64,000 nt of DNA from Xanthomonas dyei (GTDB taxonomy: Bacteria; Pseudomonadota; Gammaproteobacteria; Xanthomonadales; Xanthomonadaceae). The notes beneath the pieces were generated by a model. The model searched no databases. It saw only the letters and a list, made by a program, of their open reading frames with translations, and was not told the origin of the DNA. Below, piece after piece: positions 48,853-57,789 of this stretch. Numbering within the stretch: position 1 is the stretch's first letter; the number at the start of each line of letters is the position of its first letter. The translations under genes were made by a program, and so were the position numbers. Location: assembly GCF_002939865.1 (NCBI RefSeq), contig NZ_MDEE01000002.1, forward strand, positions 62,001 to 126,000. Direction: 5' to 3'.

Positions 48853-49095
48853 TGGATATCTGTCCAGGCGCGGTGTCCGAAGACCACGCAGATGTGCATG
48901 GACCTTTGCATGCGATGCCCGCTGACGCGAGCGGGTTGGGCATCGCCGCCTGCAATAACGCAGTGCCCGCAGCGATCGCGCAACACACTCGGCGACGTCG
49001 GCGTCAGCCGCGTGCCTTGCAGCGCGGCGTACCCGCGCCCAACCCGATCAACGCAGCGCTGCACGAACGCCAGCTGCCGTCCTGCAAAGCGAAGC

Positions 49096-49584
49096 TCAGT
49101 CCTTGCCGGCCATGCGCGGTAGCCCATCCTTGGCCAGCCGGTCGATCAGCCGTTCCAGCGTTTGCTGTTCTTCATCACTGAACACCGACATCAGCCGTTG
49201 TTCCATTTCGTTGACCAGCGGTGCGACGGTTTCGTACACCTGGCGCCCGGCCGGCGACAGCGCCAGCATCGAGCGGCGGCGGTCGTCGCCGTGGGTCTCG
49301 CGGCGGATGAAGCCCCGTTCCAGCAGCCGCGCCACCGCGCGACTCACGGCAACTTTGTCCATCGCGGTGCGGTCGGAGACCTCGCTGGCCGACGAGCCCG
49401 GATACAGCGCCAGGATGGTGATCACCCGCCACTCGGGAATGGCCATGCCGTAGCGGTCGCCGTAGACCTTGGCGATGTTGGCGCTGATGCGGTTGGACAG
49501 CACGCTGAGGCGATACGGCAGGAACTGCTCAAGGTTGAGCAGCACGGGATGTTGCGGCGGGTTGGAGATGTCGTGATCGCTCAT
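49096..49584 (-). CDS. MarR-family regulator next to tyrosine-degradation genes
   Basis: The 162-residue protein starts MSDHDISNPPQHPVLLNLEQ and has the MarR winged helix: IPEWRVITILALYPGSSASE, VSDRTAMDKVAVSRAVARLL (recognition helix) and the wing RETHGDDRRRSMLALSPAG. The C-terminal helices form the dimer domain. It is divergent from hppD with an inverted repeat between them, so it probably controls hppD (and possibly hmgA) in response to an aromatic intermediate such as 4-hydroxyphenylpyruvate or homogentisate. It is similar in type to regulators named HmgR or HpaR, but I do not assert orthology. Confidence 0.88.
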   Translation of the reverse strand: MSDHDISNPPQHPVLLNLEQFLPYRLSVLSNRISANIAKVYGDRYGMAIPEWRVITILALYPGSSASEVSDRTAMDKVAVSRAVARLLERGFIRRETHGDDRRRSMLALSPAGRQVYETVAPLVNEMEQRLMSVFSDEEQQTLERLIDRLAKDGLPRMAGKD

Positions 49585-49612
49585 GTTGCACTGTGTCTTG
49601 ATTTTGGTTTCA

Positions 49613-49626
49613 TTTGCAACTACAAA
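49613..49626. promoter_or_regulatory. Probable MarR operator between marR and hppD
   Basis: TTTGCAACTACAAA is an imperfect inverted repeat (outer TTTG and CAAA match fully, one mismatch pair per half-site). It is centered 35 bases upstream of the regulator start and 87 bases before hppD, the normal position for a MarR autoregulatory site. Confidence 0.6.
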
Positions 49627-49706
49627 CGAGGGGTGGCCTGCGCATTCTCGCGGGTCTTCTGCCACCCCGCATAGCCCCGCGGGCCGCCTAGCGTGGAGAA
49701 ACGACG

Positions 49707-50822
49707 ATGAGCGCACAACCGAACACCACTGTAGCCCGCCCCGATCCGGGGATGCAGGTCACCACCTTCGACAATCCGATGGGAATCGACGGGTTCGAAT
49801 TCGTCGAATTCGCCGCACCCGCCGGCCAGGCCGCACAACTGCACGAGTATTTTCGCAAGATGGGCTTCAGCGCGGTGCTGCGCCACCGTAGCCGCGCCAT
49901 TACCGTCTATCGCCAGGGCGGGGTCAATTTCCTGCTCAACGAAGACCCCGACGCGTTTGCCGCCGATTTTGCGGCCGCCCACGGCCCCTGCGCCTGCGGC
50001 TTTGCCATCCGCTTCCGCACCCCGGCCGACACCGTGCTGCAGACGGTGCTGGGCAACGGCGGCGAAGCGGTGCAGAACAAGCCCCAGACGCGCGCGGTGC
50101 CGGCACCGGTGGTCAAGGGCATCGGCGATTGCATGCTGTATCTGGTGGACCGCTATGGCGATGCCGGCAGCATCTACGACGCCGACTTCGAGCCCATCGA
50201 AGGCGCCGACCAACACCCGGCCGGCTTCGGCCTGACCTTCATCGACCACCTCACCCACAACCTGTATTTCGGCAACATGCAGCGTTGGTCGGATTACTAC
50301 GAACGCTTGTTCAACTTCCGCGAAATCCGCTACTTCGACATCAAGGGCGCCAAGACCGGCCTGGTGTCCAAAGCGATGACCGCGCCCGATGGCATCGTGC
50401 GCATTCCGCTCAACGAATCGTCCGACCCCAAGAGCCAGATCAACGAATATCTGGACGCCTATCAGGGCGAAGGCATCCAGCACATCGCCTGCTTCACCGA
50501 CGACATCTACGCCAGCGTGGAAAAGATGCGCGCCGCCGGCGTGAGCTTTCTGGATACGCCGGACACCTATTTCGACGTGGTGGACCTGCGCATCCCCGAT
50601 CACGGCGAAGACGTCGCGCGTCTGCGCCGCAACAAGATCCTGATCGATGCGGACGTGGACACCAAGCAGCGCAAATTGCTGCAGATCTTCACCACCAACA
50701 GCATCGGCCCGATCTTCTTCGAGATCATCCAGCGCAAGGGCAATGAAGGCTTTGGCGAAGGCAATTTCCAGGCGCTGTTCGAGAGCATCGAGCGCGACCA
50801 GATCAAGCGCGGGGTGCTTTGA
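49707..50822 (+). CDS. hppD: 4-hydroxyphenylpyruvate dioxygenase
   Basis: HppD converts 4-hydroxyphenylpyruvate to homogentisate in tyrosine degradation. The 371-residue vicinal-oxygen-chelate enzyme has the Fe(II) ligands H181 (FIDHLTHNLY), H259 (GIQHIACFT) and E339 (IFFEIIQRKG) and the conserved C-terminal GFGEGNFQALFESIERDQ. The start MSAQPNTTVARPDPGMQVTT is the first in frame after GAAACGACG. It is divergent from the MarR gene, and the next pathway gene, hmgA, lies 731 bases downstream beyond an inserted DUF559 cassette. Confidence 0.97.
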   Translation: MSAQPNTTVARPDPGMQVTTFDNPMGIDGFEFVEFAAPAGQAAQLHEYFRKMGFSAVLRHRSRAITVYRQGGVNFLLNEDPDAFAADFAAAHGPCACGFAIRFRTPADTVLQTVLGNGGEAVQNKPQTRAVPAPVVKGIGDCMLYLVDRYGDAGSIYDADFEPIEGADQHPAGFGLTFIDHLTHNLYFGNMQRWSDYYERLFNFREIRYFDIKGAKTGLVSKAMTAPDGIVRIPLNESSDPKSQINEYLDAYQGEGIQHIACFTDDIYASVEKMRAAGVSFLDTPDTYFDVVDLRIPDHGEDVARLRRNKILIDADVDTKQRKLLQIFTTNSIGPIFFEIIQRKGNEGFGEGNFQALFESIERDQIKRGVL

Positions 50823-51049
50823 GGGCGGGGATTGGTGATTCGCCGTTCGAGATTTGTGGTCGGTGCCATTAGCTGCGTCGGCGCGGGTTTGAAGTGGTGC
50901 TGATTGTTGCGGTGTCGCGCCTGTCTGTCCGTCAGGTCGAATGTAGTTCCGGTGCTTATGAGACGAAGCGTTAGGCAAGTGGCCGCAATCGAGTACGCCC
51001 AGGCAAGGTGTTTTTCTGACAACACAGGGCAACGAAGACGCGCGTGGTT

Positions 51050-51091
51050 AAAGCCCCTCTCCCTGCGGGAGAGGGGTTGGGGTAAGAGTAC
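51050..51091. repeat. Left inverted repeat of the DUF559 cassette (CCCCTCTCCC family)
   Basis: AAGCCCCTCTCCCTGCGGGA, then GAGGGGTTGGGGTAAGAGTA and CGGTGGAGCG, ends right at the start codon of the DUF559 gene. It is the reverse complement of the copy at 51451-51492 over about 48 bases with only a few mismatches. Confidence 0.88.
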
Positions 51092-51100
51092 GGTGGAGCG

Positions 51101-51493
51101 ATGAAAATCAAACCGCCATTACCCACCGTTGCGCTCACCAACGCGCGTGCGTTACGGGCAGGGATGACAGAAGCAGAGCATGCGCTTTGGCGCTGTCTCC
51201 GCAGCAATCAGCTACAAGGTTGCAAATTCAGGCGTCAGCATCCGATTCCGCCTTACATCGCAGATTTTTGTTGCATCGAACTAATGTTGATTGTTGAACT
51301 GGATGGATCGCAGCACCCAGCATTCAGCGATCAGGCAAGGACGCGGTGGTTGCAGTCCAAGGGATGGACAGTGCTGCGCTTCTGGAACAACGATGTGTTG
51401 CTTTCGCTGGATGCGGTGGTCGAGGCGATCTTCAAGATGGCCGCTACACCGTACCCTCACCCCAACCCCTCTCCCGACGGGAGAGGGGCTTGA
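51101..51493 (+). CDS. DUF559 endonuclease-like protein bounded by inverted repeats
   Basis: The 130-residue product matches DUF559 (PF04480), a PD-(D/E)xK/Vsr-like nuclease fold: ARALRAGMTEAEHALWRCLR, GCKFRRQHPIPPYIADFCCI, LIVELDGSQH (candidate metal-binding D and E) and WTVLRFWNNDVLLSLDAVVE. The last 15 residues (TPYPHPNPSPDGRGA) and the stop codon are read from the right-hand palindromic repeat, and the start codon adjoins the left-hand copy in inverted orientation. The gene therefore fits exactly between the two repeats. It lies between hppD and hmgA, which are otherwise one pathway. Function is unknown; a homing or repeat-cutting nuclease is inference. Confidence 0.85.
   Translation: MKIKPPLPTVALTNARALRAGMTEAEHALWRCLRSNQLQGCKFRRQHPIPPYIADFCCIELMLIVELDGSQHPAFSDQARTRWLQSKGWTVLRFWNNDVLLSLDAVVEAIFKMAATPYPHPNPSPDGRGA
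51451..51492. repeat. Right inverted repeat of the DUF559 cassette (CCCCTCTCCC family)
   Basis: GTACCCTCACCCCAACCCCT followed by CTCCCGACGGGAGAGGGGCT and T is a close match to the other family members. It overlaps the end of the DUF559 coding sequence and supplies its stop codon. It is inverted relative to the copy at 51050. Confidence 0.9.
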
Positions 51494-51553
51494 TTCACCC
51501 CAAGCCCAGCCTTCTGCGGTCGAGGAGGAGGGGCAACATCCGGACGCGCCACC

Positions 51554-52867
51554 ATGCACAACCAGCAGCATTACATGACCGGCTTCGGCAACGAGTTCGC
51601 TACCGAAGCGGTGCCGGGCAGCCTGCCGGTCGGGCAGAACTCGCCGCAGCGCGTGGCGCACGGGCTGTATGCCGAGCAGTTGTCGGGCACCGCGTTCACC
51701 GCACCGCGCGGCGAGAACCGGCGCAGTTGGCTGTACCGCATTCGCCCGGCGGCCGTGCATGGCAGCTTCTCCCTGATCGAGCAGTCGCAGCTCCACAACG
51801 CGTTCGGCAGCGGGCCGGTGCCGCCGGATCAACTACGCTGGAGTCCGTTGCCGCTGCCGACCGCGCCCACAGATTTCATCGATGGCCTCTACACCATGGC
51901 CGGCAATGGCGGCCCCGAGGCGATGACCGGGGTGGCCGTGCACCTGTATGCGGCCAACGCCTCCATGCACGATCGCTTTTTCTATAACGCCGATGGCGAG
52001 TTGTTGCTGGTGCCGCAGCTGGGCCGGCTACGGGTGCACACCGAGCTTGGCGTGCTGGAGCTGGAGCCACAGCAGATTGGCGTGATTCCGCGCGGCGTGC
52101 GCTTCCGTGTCGAGCTGCGCGACGACACCGCGCGCGGCTATGTCTGCGAAAACTTCGGTGGCTTGTTGCGCCTGCCCGACCTGGGCCCGATCGGTGCGAA
52201 CGGCCTGGCCAATCCGCGCGACTTCCAGACCCCGCACGCCGCCTTCGAGCAGCGCGAAGGCGCGTTCGAGCTGGTGGCTAAATTTCAGGGCCATCTATGG
52301 CGTGCGGACATCGGGCATTCGCCCTTGGATGTGGTGGCCTGGCACGGCAATTACGCGCCGTATCGCTACGATCTGCGCCGCTTCAACACCATCGGCTCGA
52401 TCAGTTTCGATCACCCCGACCCCAGCATCTTCACCGTGCTGACCTCGCCCAGCGACACGCACGGCACGGCCAACATGGATTTTGCGATCTTCCCGCCGCG
52501 CTGGCTGGTGGCGCAGCACACCTTCCGCCCACCGTGGTTCCACCGCAATGTGGCCAGCGAGTTCATGGGATTGGTGCATGGCGTGTACGACGCCAAGGCC
52601 GAGGGCTTCGCACCCGGCGGCGCGTCGCTGCACAACTGCATGAGCGGGCACGGCCCGGATGCGGCAACCTTCGACAAGGCCTCGCAGGCGGATCTGTCGC
52701 GCCCGGACGTCATCGCCGAGACCATGGCCTTCATGTTCGAAACCCGCGCGGTATTACGCCCTACCCAGCAGGCGCTACAGGCCTCCCATCGACAAGGCGA
52801 CTACCAGCAATGCTGGTCCGGCTTGCGTGCAGGGTTCAAGGCACCGACATCTGGCTCGGTGGACTAA
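51554..52867 (+). CDS. hmgA: Homogentisate 1,2-dioxygenase
   Basis: HmgA opens the ring of homogentisate to maleylacetoacetate. The 437 residues start [20 protein letters not shown] and contain the iron ligands H330 ([15 protein letters not shown]), E336 and H366 ([13 protein letters not shown]), each five residues lower than human H335, E341 and H371. The nearest purine-rich sequence (GAGGAGGAGG, about 51520-51529) is some 24 bases from the ATG, so translation initiation may be weak. Its TAA abuts repeat copy G. A maleylacetoacetate isomerase or fumarylacetoacetase gene is not adjacent. Confidence 0.96.
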   Translation: MHNQQHYMTGFGNEFATEAVPGSLPVGQNSPQRVAHGLYAEQLSGTAFTAPRGENRRSWLYRIRPAAVHGSFSLIEQSQLHNAFGSGPVPPDQLRWSPLPLPTAPTDFIDGLYTMAGNGGPEAMTGVAVHLYAANASMHDRFFYNADGELLLVPQLGRLRVHTELGVLELEPQQIGVIPRGVRFRVELRDDTARGYVCENFGGLLRLPDLGPIGANGLANPRDFQTPHAAFEQREGAFELVAKFQGHLWRADIGHSPLDVVAWHGNYAPYRYDLRRFNTIGSISFDHPDPSIFTVLTSPSDTHGTANMDFAIFPPRWLVAQHTFRPPWFHRNVASEFMGLVHGVYDAKAEGFAPGGASLHNCMSGHGPDAATFDKASQADLSRPDVIAETMAFMFETRAVLRPTQQALQASHRQGDYQQCWSGLRAGFKAPTSGSVD

Positions 52868-53010
52868 GCGCGGCTAGCAAAACGGCTGCGCTCACCGCCA
52901 GGCGGGCGCGGCCGGTGCTCGGTGCGGCACATTCCCTCGTGCGATCCGGTTTTGAGTGCGCAGCCCACACGCACCTGACGACTGCTCGCTACGGTTTCTT
53001 GACTGCTCCA
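52868..53010 (+). repeat. Inverted-end (MITE-like) repeat, copy G
   Basis: The element starts GCGCGGCTAGCAAAACGGCT directly after the hmgA TAA. Its right end is decayed (CTACGGTTTCTTGACTGCTC). The interior CACCGCCAGGCGGGCGCGGC is in forward orientation. The rest of the gap, 53011-53320, shows only a short direct repeat (CTGCGACGGA, about 53193-53213) and no gene. Confidence 0.88.
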
Positions 53011-53320
53011 CGCGCGCCGATCAAATCGGTTTGCGCCGCCGGCAATAGCGTGCAATCGGGGCCGACGTTTCCAACGCGGGCACTGCCGTGCCGTCGCCTC
53101 ACCGGCACCCATTGCACGCTCACGTGCATTCAGCGCAACGCAGGTGCTGGCGTGCTCTTGGCCATTGGCTTGGCATCGCCGCTGCGACGGACTGCGACGG
53201 ACTGCGACAATAGCAGGCAGCGTTGGTCTCGGCGATCGCCAGGAAATGACCGAGTGCTTGGAGTTCATCGCCGACATTCGCGTGCTGCGCTCCAAAATCG
53301 CATCCGCGTGCCGGCCGGCA

Positions 53321-53878
53321 TCACGCAGCCTGCAACGCATCCGGCAGTAGCTCTTCGATCCGGGCGCGCACGCGTTGCGTATACGAAGCCGAGGTGAATT
53401 GCGGAAGTTCACGCAGCGCCGTATTGATGGCGATGCCGATCTCCGGTTCCGCGCGTGCGGCCTGCAACTGCCGGTGCAATACCACCGCCACCGGGTTGCG
53501 CTGCAACTGCAGGATGTCGAGCAGGTACAGGCGCGCGTTGGTGGCAGCCCGACGGCGCAGGCGTTGCAGGTCTTCTTCGGTGGGCGTAGTGACTGGCGGC
53601 GCGTGGACAGTCGCGGGCGCTGCAGAAAGCGGTGCCACCGCCCGCATGGGAGCAGTCATACGCGATGCACTGGCTGGCGCATCTTCAGCGTCGGTCAGGT
53701 ATCCCAGTGTGCACAGCGTCTGCACCAATACGGCTCCGTTGTCGCCTAGCAACAGTGCCAGTGACGTCAGATCGCGCTGCCCATCGGCCAGGATCAACGC
53801 ACGGCGCTGCAGTAACGTCAGTGGGCTGCGGTGCGATTGCAGCGCGGTCAGGGCGAGCTCGGTCTTGCGTGGGGTCAT
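53321..53878 (-). CDS. Unrecognised protein of 185 residues
   Basis: I do not recognise this family. From the ATG at 53878 (AGGA nine bases upstream) the product reads MTPRKTELALTALQSHRSPL, then TLLQRRALILADGQRDLTSL, an Ala/Pro-rich middle (about 70-110) and a helical, arginine-rich end (NARLYLLDILQLQRNPVAVV to ALQAA). There is no signal peptide or membrane segment. The N-terminal part resembles regions that follow a short 'winged' fold in some xanthomonad regulators (RRALILADGQRDLTSLALLL), but this is weak. It is divergent from the downstream lipoprotein gene by 141 bases, and the frame has normal high third-position GC. Confidence 0.65.
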   Translation of the reverse strand: MTPRKTELALTALQSHRSPLTLLQRRALILADGQRDLTSLALLLGDNGAVLVQTLCTLGYLTDAEDAPASASRMTAPMRAVAPLSAAPATVHAPPVTTPTEEDLQRLRRRAATNARLYLLDILQLQRNPVAVVLHRQLQAARAEPEIGIAINTALRELPQFTSASYTQRVRARIEELLPDALQAA

Positions 53879-54019
53879 GGCGGCAGTCCTGCGAAGCCGA
53901 CAGCGTGACCGCTGCCAATGAAGCGCCGATGACATCACCGCGACGGCAGGTAGCTGCGGCCTGCACATCGCCGCGATGCCGGCTGTGTAGGCTGGGACAA
54001 GGCCTACTGGAGCGCATCG

Positions 54020-54667
54020 ATGACACGCAGACTGCTTGGTTGGATAGGTGTGGTGCTGGTGGTGGCCGGCTGTCATCGCGGCGACGATGTGCCGGCTGCG
54101 CAAGCGCCGGCCGATACCGCGCATGCACCGGTCGCGTCTGCCAACGATCAGCCCGCAGACGCAGTGCCGCCGGCAACCGCCCCGCCCGGCACGTTTCCCC
54201 CGCATCTGCGTCAGCAGCCCACCACGCTAGCGCGGATGGATGGCTACGGCGACCTGTGGTTGGGCATGGATGCCGTACAGGCGCGCAAGGCCTGGGGTGG
54301 CGAATTGCGTGGCGACACCGCCAGCGACGGCGGCTGTTACGTGCTGCGCCCGCAGTGGGCCGATGACGCGCGTCGATTCGGTTTCATGTTCGAAGGCGAT
54401 CACCTGGTGCGTTACCAGACCAACGAGCCGAAGGAAATCGCGCCCGGCGGCGGCAAGGTCGGCATGACGGTGGCGCAGCTGCGCGCGCTGTATCCCGAGG
54501 GCTTGGACGCACAGCCGCACAAATACCTGCCCGGTGCGCAGACGCTGCGCCATGCCGATGCTGCGAGGCAGTCTGCGCTGGTCTTCGAGACCGATGCCGG
54601 CGGCACGGTCAGCAGCTGGCGGGTTGGGCAGGCACCGCAAGTCGATTATGTGGAAGGCTGCGGCTGA
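54020..54667 (+). CDS. Xanthomonad lipoprotein (lectin-annotated family)
   Basis: The 215-residue product has a lipoprotein signal (MTRRLLGWIGVVLVVAGCHR, lipidated Cys18), a Pro/Ala-rich spacer to about residue 70 and a conserved globular part: YGDLWLGMDAVQARKAWGGE, CYVLRPQWADDARRFGFMFE, PGGGKVGMTVAQLRALYP, ending DYVEGCG. Two remaining cysteines (near 107 and 214) may pair. Similar proteins in Xanthomonas genomes are often labelled lectin without, to my knowledge, experimental support. The GM..xxAxxAWGG pattern is also seen in small inhibitor-type outer-membrane lipoproteins. Monocistronic. Confidence 0.72.
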   Translation: MTRRLLGWIGVVLVVAGCHRGDDVPAAQAPADTAHAPVASANDQPADAVPPATAPPGTFPPHLRQQPTTLARMDGYGDLWLGMDAVQARKAWGGELRGDTASDGGCYVLRPQWADDARRFGFMFEGDHLVRYQTNEPKEIAPGGGKVGMTVAQLRALYPEGLDAQPHKYLPGAQTLRHADAARQSALVFETDAGGTVSSWRVGQAPQVDYVEGCG

Positions 54668-55041
54668 GCTGCGCGCCACATCGTATGCCGGTGTGTGCGT
54701 GTCGCTGCAGATGCAGCCGCTGCAGCCACGGCGGAATATCACGCTGGGGTAGATGGGTGCTGCTGGCGCCAGCAGCGCTACTGACCATGGATCGGCCGTG
54801 CCCTGCTGGTTCAACCGCCGACGGGCGCCGCGGATGAACGATGTAAAGGGGATCGTGGTCGAGGTTTACCGGAGCGCTATCAACACACACTCAACGCAGG
54901 GTTTTCTGCGCTCCGCACAGACGCTGTATCGCAACCCCTGAAGTAGCGTTGCATCTATCGCGGGTGCCGCAGCGTCACCGTCAGATTGCGTATTGCGTAC
55001 TGAGCAAAATCGCGCACTCGCGTCACCGGTGCCGCGCGAGA
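54668..55041. other. Convergent gap with no recognised gene
   Basis: This 374-base gap between the lipoprotein and mnhG contains a hairpin (GCTGCTGGCGCCAGCAGC, about 54761-54778) without a T-tract and a 62-codon open frame (54753-54941) that I could not relate to a protein. No repeat of the two families is present. Confidence 0.5.
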
Positions 55042-55464
55042 TCACCGCTTAGATGCAGGCCGCTCATGTTGCTTGGCGGTCTCTGCGTTCCCGCCGACAT
55101 CACCTTCGGTGGCCGGCGTTGGCAGGCCTTCTTTTTCCATATCGCCGTGATTGGGTACTTCCGGGCGGTCTTCCATCATCAACGACAACGCAGCCTTGGC
55201 CATCATGTGCGCGCTGATCGGCGCGGTGATGAACAGAAACACGGTGATCAGCAGCTCGCGCGGTTGCGGGTCCACGCCCAGGAACAGGTGATACCCCACC
55301 GAGCCCAGCAGCACACAGCCCACGCCCAGCGTGCTGGCCTTGGTCGGCGCATGCAGCCGTTTGAAGAAGTCCGACAGTTTGACCAGCCCGAACGCACCGA
55401 TCAGGATGAAGAAGGTACCGACCAGCAGCAGCGCGCTCAGCAGATATTCGGTGAGTGCGATCAT
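55042..55464 (-). CDS. mnhG: Mrp-type Na+/H+ antiporter subunit G
   Basis: The 140-residue protein has three hydrophobic segments (about 6-28, 40-60, 66-88) and the family text FFILIGAFGLVKLSDFFKRL, HAPTKASTLGVGCVLLG and ITAPISAHMMAKAAL. A charged C-terminal tail of about 45 residues is an extension beyond the core. The start overlaps the mnhF stop by ATGA. It is the last gene of the operon. Confidence 0.93.
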   Translation of the reverse strand: MIALTEYLLSALLLVGTFFILIGAFGLVKLSDFFKRLHAPTKASTLGVGCVLLGSVGYHLFLGVDPQPRELLITVFLFITAPISAHMMAKAALSLMMEDRPEVPNHGDMEKEGLPTPATEGDVGGNAETAKQHERPASKR

Positions 55465-55745
55465 TCGACGATATCCCGACGCAGCACGTACTTGCTCAGC
55501 ACCACGGTGCTACCGAAGCCCAGCATCGCAATCACCAGCGCCGCCTCGAAATAGATCGGCGAATCCAGATACATGCCCAGCAGCATCAGTTCGGCGATGG
55601 CGGTGATGGACAGCGTGTCCAGCGCCAAAATGCGGTCGGGCACCGTCGGCCCGCGTAGCAGCCGCCATAGCGCCATCAGGATGGCCAGGCCCACCGTGTG
55701 CATGCAGATGACGATGGTCGATTCGATGAACATATGACCGGTCAT
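55461..55745 (-). CDS. mnhF: Mrp-type Na+/H+ antiporter subunit F
   Basis: The 94-residue subunit has three membrane segments and the conserved LWRLLRGPTVPDRILALDTL block, including the acidic residue needed in MrpF proteins, followed by SPIYFEAALVIAMLGFGSTV. Both ends overlap neighbours by ATGA, so the start at 55745 is well supported. Confidence 0.95.
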   Translation of the reverse strand: MTGHMFIESTIVICMHTVGLAILMALWRLLRGPTVPDRILALDTLSITAIAELMLLGMYLDSPIYFEAALVIAMLGFGSTVVLSKYVLRRDIVE

Positions 55746-56248
55746 GGAAAGATCTCCATCAGAGGCTTTTCGTAGCGGGTCTTGATCTCGGCGATCAACG
55801 CGTCCGGGTCGTCCAGATGCAGCACGTGCACCAGCAGGTATTTGCGGTCGTCCGACAACGCCGCCGACACCGTGCCCGGCGTGAGCGTGATCATGCTGGT
55901 CAGCGCGGCAATGCCATGGATATTGGCGATATCCAGCGGCACCCAGATAAACCCGGGATGGATGCGCGATTCCGGGCCCAGCACCTGGATGGACACCTTG
56001 ATGTTGGAACGCACGATGTCGGCGGCCACCACCAGCAACATGCGCGGTACCGAGCGCAACGAGCCGATGCGGGCGAATTCGCGGTCCAGCCGTGCAGCGA
56101 AGATCGGCACCACCACGCCCAACAGCGCGCCCAGCACCCACTGCTGCGGCCCGAAGCTGTCGCTGAGCAGCAGCCAGAACACGAAGACCATCACGCTCAG
56201 CGGCGCCGATGGAAACAGCCGGCGTTGCCACGAAACTTGTGCGGTCAT
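55742..56248 (-). CDS. mnhE: Mrp-type Na+/H+ antiporter subunit E
   Basis: The 168-residue subunit has two N-terminal hydrophobic segments (VMVFVFWLLLSDSFG and WVLGALLGVVVPIFAARL), then the conserved IHPGFIWVPLDIANIHGIAA, LTSMITLTPGTVSAALSDDR and KYLLVHVLHLDDPDALIAEI. The C-terminal half is cytoplasmic. It overlaps mnhD and mnhF by ATGA. Confidence 0.95.
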   Translation of the reverse strand: MTAQVSWQRRLFPSAPLSVMVFVFWLLLSDSFGPQQWVLGALLGVVVPIFAARLDREFARIGSLRSVPRMLLVVAADIVRSNIKVSIQVLGPESRIHPGFIWVPLDIANIHGIAALTSMITLTPGTVSAALSDDRKYLLVHVLHLDDPDALIAEIKTRYEKPLMEIFP

Positions 56249-57789
56249 GGCTGCCTCCGCTGCGGCGTGGTCGCGCGCACCTGATCAACGTAGGCACCGG
56301 GGTCGCGCAGCTGCGCGGCGGCGGCATCGGTGTAGCGCATCAGCGGGTCGGCAGCGACCGTCATCGCCACCAGCCCGGTCAGCAGCAGGATCGTGGCGGC
56401 GGTCTCCACCGGCCGCATGCGGCCGCGCCGCTGCGGTTGCAGGGCTGGCGTGTCCTCCACTGCCTCCGGCACGCGCCAGAACAGCCGCACGCCAGCCCGG
56501 GTCAAACCGATCACCACCAGCAGGCTGCTGCCGAGAATCGCGCCCCAGACCGGCCCGACCAGGCCGTCGGGCACATGCTGCAACAAGGCCGCCTTGGCGA
56601 GAAATCCGGACAACGGCGGCAGGCCAGCCACTGCAATTGCAGCGATCAGGAACATCGCGCCGGGGATCGCCCGCCCCGGCAGCGGCGCCACCACTTCCTT
56701 GCGGTCGCTGGCGGTACCACGACGACGCCGGATCAGGTCCGACACCAGGAACAAGGCCGCGGCCACAAAGCTGCTGTGCGGCAGGTAGTACAGACCCGCG
56801 CCCAACGCGCCCGCATCATCGAGCGAGAAGGCGATGAACAAGGTCGCTGCCGAAAACACCACCAGATACGACACCATCACCCGCAGCCGCGATGCGGCCA
56901 TCACTCCGAAGGCGGCCATCAGCAGCGTCGCAATGCCCAGCCACAGCAGCGCATGCCGGCCAAAGCCATGCAGCGCGCCGGCACCGGCGCCAAACCACAG
57001 CGACGACACGCGCAAGGTTGCGTACAGCCCGACCTTGGTCATGATCGCGAACAGCGCAGCCACCGCGGCCGGCGCACGCGAGTAGGTTTCCGGCAGCCAC
57101 AAGTACAGCGGCAGCAACGCGGCCTTGCTGCAGAACACCAGCAGCAACAATCCCAGCGCAGCCTTGGCCAGCGGCACGTCCTGCGCCGGCAGCTCGGCAA
57201 TGCGCTGCGCCAGTTCGGCCATGTTGAGCGTGCCGAACACCCCAAACACCAAGCCCAGCGCAATCAGAAACAGCGTCGACGCGCACACGTTGAACACCAC
57301 GTAATGCAGGCCGATGCGCATCTGCAGGCCGCGCCCGCCACTGAGCAACAGCCCGTAGGAGGCGATCAGCATCACTTCGAAGAACACGAACAGGTTGAAG
57401 ATGTCGCCGGTCAAAAACGCGCCGTTCAAGCCCATCAGCTGGAACTGGAACAAGGCATGGAAGTGCGGCGCGCGCCGGTCCCAGCCGGCGCAGGCATGCA
57501 GCAGGCAGGCCGAGGCCAGGATCAAGGTCGTCAACAACATCCAGGCCGACAGCCGGTCGCCCATCAGCACGATGCCGAACCGCGCCGGCCAGTCGCCGAG
57601 CAGATACACCAGCACGCCGCCATCGGCGGCACGTGTCAATAACGCGATTACCGCGGCCGCCAGCAACGCCATGCTCACCCAGGCCACGCTTCGTTGTACG
57701 CGCGGTCCATAGCGGCGGTGCTCGACGAACAGCGATGCGGATGCGCCCAGCATCGGGATCAGAATCGGCAGGATCAAAAGATGATTCAT
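56245..57789 (-). CDS. mnhD: Mrp-type Na+/H+ antiporter subunit D
   Basis: The 514-residue subunit is homologous to the proton-pumping NuoL/M/N subunits of complex I and has about 14 membrane helices. The proton-channel region includes FFEVMLIASYGLLLSGG, a conserved lysine in FCSKAALLPLYLWLPETYSR and AAVAALFAIMTKVGLYATLR. LPPLSGFLAKAALLQ near 400 is the usual second half-channel motif. It overlaps mnhC and mnhE by ATGA. Confidence 0.95.
   Translation of the reverse strand: MNHLLILPILIPMLGASASLFVEHRRYGPRVQRSVAWVSMALLAAAVIALLTRAADGGVLVYLLGDWPARFGIVLMGDRLSAWMLLTTLILASACLLHACAGWDRRAPHFHALFQFQLMGLNGAFLTGDIFNLFVFFEVMLIASYGLLLSGGRGLQMRIGLHYVVFNVCASTLFLIALGLVFGVFGTLNMAELAQRIAELPAQDVPLAKAALGLLLLVFCSKAALLPLYLWLPETYSRAPAAVAALFAIMTKVGLYATLRVSSLWFGAGAGALHGFGRHALLWLGIATLLMAAFGVMAASRLRVMVSYLVVFSAATLFIAFSLDDAGALGAGLYYLPHSSFVAAALFLVSDLIRRRRGTASDRKEVVAPLPGRAIPGAMFLIAAIAVAGLPPLSGFLAKAALLQHVPDGLVGPVWGAILGSSLLVVIGLTRAGVRLFWRVPEAVEDTPALQPQRRGRMRPVETAATILLLTGLVAMTVAADPLMRYTDAAAAQLRDPGAYVDQVRATTPQRRQP

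Noticed and set aside
54753-54941. 62-codon open frame between the lipoprotein gene and mnhG
   Set aside because: No ribosome binding site, no recognisable similarity and a composition unlike neighbouring genes.
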